Part shown: one piece after another, positions 6,895-9,903 of the stretch
How positions within the stretch are numbered: position 1 is the first letter of the stretch
Layout of the letters: the number at the start of each line of letters is the position of its first letter
From: Pseudomonadota bacterium
Lineage (GTDB): Bacteria; Pseudomonadota; Gammaproteobacteria; Xanthomonadales; Xanthomonadaceae
DNA: 9,903 nt
NCBI GenBank assembly: GCA_023439425.1
Contig: JAEXNZ010000324.1
Coordinates: forward strand, 1-9,903
Direction: 5' to 3'
Position numbers and translations under genes: made by a program
The notes under the pieces: model-generated
What the model saw: only the letters and a program-made list of their open reading frames with translations
Told to the model about the DNA's origin: nothing
The model's database searches: none

Positions 6895-7945
6895 GGGCGG
6901 GCTCCTCCATGGCGAGCGTGCCCTGCCCCATCGGCAGCAGCACGGTGAATACGGTATGGCCCGGACGCGAGCGGTAGGTCAGTGTGCCCCGGTGTTCGCG
7001 CGCCACCTGCTGGGCCAGCGCCAGGCCCAGGCCCGTGCCTTCGGCCCGGCCGCTGACCAGCGGCAGGAACAGGTGTTCGGCAAGGTCTTCGGGCACGCCG
7101 CGACCGTCGTCCACGATTTCCAGGCGTAGCGCCAGCGGGTGCAGCGAATCGTTGATACGCACCCCATGTTCGACCCGGGTGCGCAGGGTGACCGTGCCCG
7201 CGCCGGCCTGGATGGCATTGCGGACCAGGTTCCACACCGCCTGGGTGAGACGGTCGGCGTCGCCGTCGAACTCGGGAATGCTGGGGTCGTAGTCACGTTG
7301 CAGGCGCACTGCCCAGCCGCCCTCGGTTTCGGCCAGGCGCAGCACCCGCTCCAATGAGGCGTGGATGTTCAATGGCGCATGCGGCGCGGCCGGGGCCGGC
7401 GACAGCAACTGTTCCAGCAGGCCATTGAGGCGTTCGATCTCCGAGCCGATCAGCGCGATCAGTTCGCGCTCGTCGGCATCGCGCTGGGCGCTGCGGCGAG
7501 CCAGCAGCTGGGCCGCCCCCTTCAACCCGGCCAGCGGATTGCGCAGCTCATGGGCCAGACCCTTGAGCGCCGCACTGAGTGCGCTGGGCAGAGCCTGGGT
7601 CGGGTCCAGGCCCGGAAATTCGTCGACCGGGTGGGCTTCAAGCAGCCAACCGCTCTCATCGCGCCGGCTCAGCCAACCCTCGGGGAAGCGCGGCGCATCG
7701 CCGGGTAAGGCCAGCGCCAGCCGGTGCAGTCGCAGGGTGTCCTGCTCGCCCCGGGCCAGGAAGTGGGCCAGCGCTTCGCCCTGCACCTCCAGCGAGGCCA
7801 ACGGTTGGCCGATCAGGCGGCGAACGCTTACCCCCAGCCAGCGGGCGAAGGCGGGATTGCAGCCTGCCACCCGACCTTCGGCATCGGCCCAGGCGACGGG
7901 TGTGCCCAGGGTGTCGAGGTCAGGAGCGGGGAGTACGGACGTCAT
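6884..7945 (-). CDS. ntrB: Nitrogen sensor histidine kinase NtrB (GlnL)
   Basis: This 353-residue cytosolic kinase phosphorylates or dephosphorylates NtrC under control of PII proteins. It has an N-terminal PAS domain (~8-110), an H-box with phospho-acceptor His132 in GLAHELRNPLAGLKGAAQLL, and an HATPase domain with N-box WNLVRNAIQAG (Asn243), G1 DDGRG (279-283) and G2 GTGLGLALA (303-311). There is no membrane segment, as expected for NtrB. The ATG at 7945 begins MTSVLPAPDLDTLGTPVAW, leading directly into the PAS domain. No Shine-Dalgarno precedes it; instead an NtrC-type palindrome abuts the ATG, so translation may be leaderless. An upstream in-frame extension would read through the intergenic 20-bp repeats and is unlikely. 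It overlaps ntrC. No glnA, glnK or amtB lies in the window; the preceding genes are ars. Confidence 0.93.
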   Translation of the reverse strand: MTSVLPAPDLDTLGTPVAWADAEGRVAGCNPAFARWLGVSVRRLIGQPLASLEVQGEALAHFLARGEQDTLRLHRLALALPGDAPRFPEGWLSRRDESGWLLEAHPVDEFPGLDPTQALPSALSAALKGLAHELRNPLAGLKGAAQLLARRSAQRDADERELIALIGSEIERLNGLLEQLLSPAPAAPHAPLNIHASLERVLRLAETEGGWAVRLQRDYDPSIPEFDGDADRLTQAVWNLVRNAIQAGAGTVTLRTRVEHGVRINDSLHPLALRLEIVDDGRGVPEDLAEHLFLPLVSGRAEGTGLGLALAQQVAREHRGTLTYRSRPGHTVFTVLLPMGQGTLAMEEPAHGG

Positions 7946-7963
7946 TGCACCAATGTAGTGCAA
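7945..7963. promoter_or_regulatory. Putative NtrC binding site at the ntrB start
   Basis: The minus strand reads TGCACT-ACATT-GGTGCA (7962 to 7946), matching the established NtrC consensus TGCACY-N5-GGTGCA. The two arms extend by one base to TTGCAC...GTGCAA. It touches the ntrB ATG (A at 7945), so bound NtrC could block transcription or initiation, in line with the known negative autoregulation of ntrBC. On the minus strand TACATT (7957-7952) inside it is a possible -10 box whose predicted start would be about the A of the ATG; no good -35 was found. Confidence 0.65.
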
Positions 7964-7990
7964 AACGTGGGGTGGTTGGGTTGATCTGAC

Positions 7991-8070
7991 CGATGCGGCA
8001 TTGTTCGATCTGACGCGGCATTGGCCCATGTGACGCCGCATTGCCTCACGTGATGCGGCATTGCCCTACG
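7991..8070 (+). repeat. Four 20-bp tandem direct repeats upstream of ntrB
   Basis: Units start at 7991, 8011, 8031 and 8051, with an exact 20-bp period. The consensus is about TGAYGCGGCATTGCCCYAYG. The core GA-Y-GCGGCATTG is kept in all four except one G-to-C change in the third, and the last six or seven bases vary. The array ends exactly where the GTAG of the SMAG pair begins (8070) and starts about 45 bp before the ntrB ATG. The divergence among units argues against very recent slippage. There are no spacers of CRISPR type. Function is unknown. Confidence 0.85.
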
Positions 8071-8135
8071 TAGAGCCGGGCTTGCCCGGCTGAAGGCCCC
8101 CGAACGAACTTCAGCCACGCAGGGCGTGGCTCTAC
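8070..8135. repeat. Inverted pair of SMAG REP palindromes
   Basis: The first unit has GTAG (8070-8073) with stem AGCCGGGC (8074-8081) / GCCCGGCT (8084-8091). The second, inverted, has stem AGCCACGC (8113-8120) / GCGTGGCT (8124-8131) and ends in CTAC (8132-8135), the complement of GTAG. The 21-nt middle (8092-8112) separates them. The head-to-head arrangement is the common dimer form of SMAG. The transcript of the ars operon would fold here, which may protect its 3' end. The CTAC also contains the acr3 stop codon. Confidence 0.9.
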
Positions 8136-9175
8136 GGATGCCTTTCGTACCAGCCGCGTGATCGGTTGACGATGTGCACCACGGACAGCATGACCGGCAC
8201 TTCAATCAGCACGCCCACCACCGTGGCCAGCGCCGCGCCGGAATGCACGCCGAACAACCCCACGGCGGTGGCAACGGCCAGTTCAAAGAAGTTGCTGGCT
8301 CCGATCAGCGCGGACGGCCCGGCCACACAATGCGCGACACCGAGGCGACGATTGAGCAGATAAGCGAGGCCCGAATTGAAGTACACCTGAATCAGGATCG
8401 GGACCGCGATGATCGCAATGACCAGCGGCTGCTGCACGATCTGCCTGCCCTGGAAGCCGAACAGCAACACCAGCGTCAGCAACAGTGCAGACAAGGACAA
8501 CGGGGCAAGCCTCTGAAGCGCGGACTGCGGCCCCGCTGCACCGTAACGCTTCAGCAGGCATCGCCGCAGCAGCGCGGCCACGGCGACCGGCACCAGGATG
8601 TACAGACCCACTGACAGGATCAGGGTGTTCCACGGCACGGTGATGGCGGACAGTCCCAGCAGCAGCGCCACCACCGGTGCGTAGGCCACCACCATGATCG
8701 CGTCGTTCAACGCGACCTGGCTCAAGGTGAAGTTGGCATCGCCCCGGCACAGGTTGCTCCATACGAAGACCATGGCCGTGCACGGCGCGGCTGCGAGCAG
8801 AATCAGCCCAGCGATGTAGCTGTTGATCTGCTCCGCCGGCAGCCAATCCACGAACACATAACGCAGGAAGAACCAGCCCAGCAGTGCCATGGAAAACGGC
8901 TTCACCGCCCAGTTGATGAACAGCGTGACGCCAATGCCTTTCCAGTGCTGGCTCACCTGCCGCATGGCACCGAAGTCCACTTTCAGCAGCATCGGGATGA
9001 TCATCAGCCAGATCAGCACCGCGACCGGCAGGTTGACCTGGGCGACCTCAGCCGTCGCCAATGACGCGAACGTGCCCGGCAGGAAGTGGCCCAGCAGCGT
9101 GCCTGCCGCGATGCACAGCGCAACCCAGAGGGTCAGGTAACGCTCGAACAGCCCCATCAGTGCCGCACTGCTCAT
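8132..9175 (-). CDS. acr3: ACR3-family arsenite efflux transporter
   Basis: This 347-residue inner-membrane protein exports arsenite (and possibly antimonite) using the membrane potential. About ten hydrophobic segments span the sequence, as in the ACR3/BASS fold. The family signature AAAPCTAMVFVWS contains the essential Cys132, and GASNFFELAVA near residue 298 holds the conserved Glu; both correspond to residues known to be needed in ACR3 proteins. It is unrelated in sequence to the ArsB pump, although often labelled arsB. The ATG at 9175 overlaps the arsC stop (ATGA), with no clear ribosome binding site, so it is translationally coupled. Its TAG stop (8134-8132) falls in the terminal tetranucleotide of an SMAG element, so the last codons may have been set by the repeat's insertion. 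Confidence 0.95.
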   Translation of the reverse strand: MSSAALMGLFERYLTLWVALCIAAGTLLGHFLPGTFASLATAEVAQVNLPVAVLIWLMIIPMLLKVDFGAMRQVSQHWKGIGVTLFINWAVKPFSMALLGWFFLRYVFVDWLPAEQINSYIAGLILLAAAPCTAMVFVWSNLCRGDANFTLSQVALNDAIMVVAYAPVVALLLGLSAITVPWNTLILSVGLYILVPVAVAALLRRCLLKRYGAAGPQSALQRLAPLSLSALLLTLVLLFGFQGRQIVQQPLVIAIIAVPILIQVYFNSGLAYLLNRRLGVAHCVAGPSALIGASNFFELAVATAVGLFGVHSGAALATVVGVLIEVPVMLSVVHIVNRSRGWYERHP

Positions 9176-9678
9176 TCGGCGGCATCATCCGGCTGCACGA
9201 AACCTATCCGGTCCAGCGCTTTCTTCAGCGCGTCGCGGTCATTCCAGAGCGCAGCCGGTAGCGCCAACAGGGCCAGCAGTCGTGCTTTGACGATGGCGTG
9301 GGCGTCGGCGAATGCCTGTGCCTTGGCTTCACTGCTGCCTGTCACCGCTGCTGGATCGGGCAGGCCCCAATGGGTGCGGATGAAGTCGCCGAACACCAGC
9401 GGGCAGGCCTCGGACGCGGCGGCATCGCACACCGTGATCACCAGGTCCATGGGCGCGGCGTCGGCGAACTCATCCCATGACTTGCTTCGCAGGCCCGCCG
9501 TGGCGATGCCTTCGTCCTGAAGTTGGGCAATCGCGAACGGATTGACTTGACCAGTGGGCTGGCTGCCGGCGCTGAACACCTCGAAGCGGTGACCGGCCCA
9601 GGCGCGCAGCGTGGCTTCGGCAAGAACACTGCGGGCAGAGTTGCCCGTGCACAGGAACAGGACGCGTTGGGTGGTCAC
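9172..9678 (-). CDS. arsC: Arsenate reductase, LMW-phosphatase type
   Basis: This 168-residue cytosolic enzyme reduces arsenate to arsenite, the form ACR3 exports. It has the phosphatase-like P-loop CTGNSARS with Cys10 and Arg16 (CX5R), the resolving cysteines Cys84 (ITVCD) and Cys92 (EACP), and the acid loop WGLPDP with Asp108. This corresponds to the Cys10/Cys82/Cys89 triad of the thioredoxin-coupled Staphylococcus type, so thioredoxin is the likely electron donor; coupling in this branch cannot be settled from sequence. It is slightly longer than typical (about 130-140) through a C-terminal tail from ~140. The start is GTG at 9678, supported by GGAGAG upstream and by MTTQRVLFLCTGN reading directly into the P-loop. 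It follows arsR by 15 bp and overlaps acr3 by 4 bp. Confidence 0.93.
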   Translation of the reverse strand: MTTQRVLFLCTGNSARSVLAEATLRAWAGHRFEVFSAGSQPTGQVNPFAIAQLQDEGIATAGLRSKSWDEFADAAPMDLVITVCDAAASEACPLVFGDFIRTHWGLPDPAAVTGSSEAKAQAFADAHAIVKARLLALLALPAALWNDRDALKKALDRIGFVQPDDAAE

Positions 9679-9693
9679 GATGGAACTCTCCGG

Positions 9694-9903
9694 TCAGCAG
9701 GCGCAATCGGGGGAACGGGGGCTGCAATCTGGTGCAGGAGAGCCGGCGCAGCAGTTGTGGGTGAGGTAGTCGATCAGCCCGGTCATCACACTGAAGTTGG
9801 CGCGATAGCAGACATTGCGGCCTTGGCTCTCGCTCTCGACCAGGCCGGCCTGCAACAGTTCCTTCAGGTGGAAACTGAGCGTCGCGGGCGGCACTTCCAG
9901 TGC
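9694..9903 (-). CDS. arsR: ArsR-family arsenic-responsive repressor (5' end beyond window)
   Basis: Only the last 69 residues are present; the N-terminal half lies beyond the window edge. They read ALEVPPATLSFHLKELLQAGLV, the recognition helix of an ArsR winged helix-turn-helix, then the wing ESESQGRNVCYRAN and a final helix MTGLIDYLTHNCC. The tail is cysteine-rich: CysCys, then Cys eight residues on, then Cys-Ala-Cys at the very end. A C-terminal Cys-Cys...Cys site is known from the Acidithiobacillus ferrooxidans ArsR, unlike the helix-3 site of plasmid R773 ArsR, so arsenite probably binds here and releases the repressor from the ars promoter. The GTG in VPPATL is internal, not the start. 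It is the first visible gene of arsR-arsC-acr3; its promoter is outside the window. Confidence 0.93.
   Translation of the reverse strand, partial: ALEVPPATLSFHLKELLQAGLVESESQGRNVCYRANFSVMTGLIDYLTHNCCAGSPAPDCSPRSPDCAC

Noticed and set aside
6884..6948. Plus-strand open frame across the ntrBC overlap
   Set aside because: It is a shadow of overlapping ntrB and ntrC, both of which have complete domain signatures.
7946..8041. Extension of NtrB by 32 residues
   Set aside because: It reads through the 20-bp direct repeats and the NtrC-type site, and adds residues with no PAS character.
7991..8070. CRISPR array
   Set aside because: The 20-bp units are directly contiguous with no spacers and no cas genes are near.
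7946..8070. Sigma-54 promoter for ntrB
   Set aside because: No GG-N10-GC pair within a TGGCAC-N5-TTGC-like context was found upstream of ntrB.
9892..9894. GTG as the start of arsR
   Set aside because: The frame stays open to the window edge and the residues before it (ALE) continue the helix-turn-helix; a start here would lack the first DNA-binding helices.

Overview
The window is about 10 kb of high-GC gammaproteobacterial chromosome, most likely Stenotrophomonas. The main taxonomic clue is short GTAG-headed palindromes (GTAG, then AGCC..GGCT stems) at 4068-4090 and 8070-8135. These match the SMAG repetitive extragenic palindromes of S. maltophilia. The gene content (FadI-type thiolase, NtrBC, two SodC lipoproteins) fits Xanthomonadaceae. 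No phage, transposase, CRISPR, tRNA or rRNA was seen, and there is no gene-free stretch above 200 bp.

Left part (1-4090): a FadI-type 3-ketoacyl-CoA thiolase on the minus strand ends at a strong intrinsic terminator. It is divergent from a conserved-looking 295-residue protein of unknown function. After a structured 83-bp gap come two co-directional, ATGA-overlapping genes for exported paralogous proteins. Each carries a clear TonB C-terminal-like domain and a second degenerate copy, with four cysteines at matching positions. A shared hairpin and one SMAG unit close this block against the convergent genes that follow.

Right part (4102-9903), all on the minus strand and read from high to low coordinates: a cysteine-tailed ArsR (cut by the window edge), ArsC (LMW-phosphatase type, GTG start) and an ACR3 arsenite exporter form a tight ars operon. 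Its last stop codon lies inside an inverted SMAG pair. Next comes a 186-bp intergenic region with four 20-bp direct repeats and an NtrC-type palindrome directly against the ntrB start codon. Overlapping ntrB-ntrC (nitrogen two-component system) follow, then two tandem periplasmic Cu/Zn superoxide dismutase lipoproteins.

How they work together: arsRC-acr3 is a complete sense-reduce-export arsenic module. NtrB/NtrC control sigma-54 nitrogen genes and probably their own expression. The two SodCs defend the periplasm against superoxide. Nothing here forms an obvious new defence or mobile system. The least explained items are the paired double-TonB_C-like secreted proteins, the 20-bp repeat array beside the NtrC-type site, and the orphan 295-aa protein.
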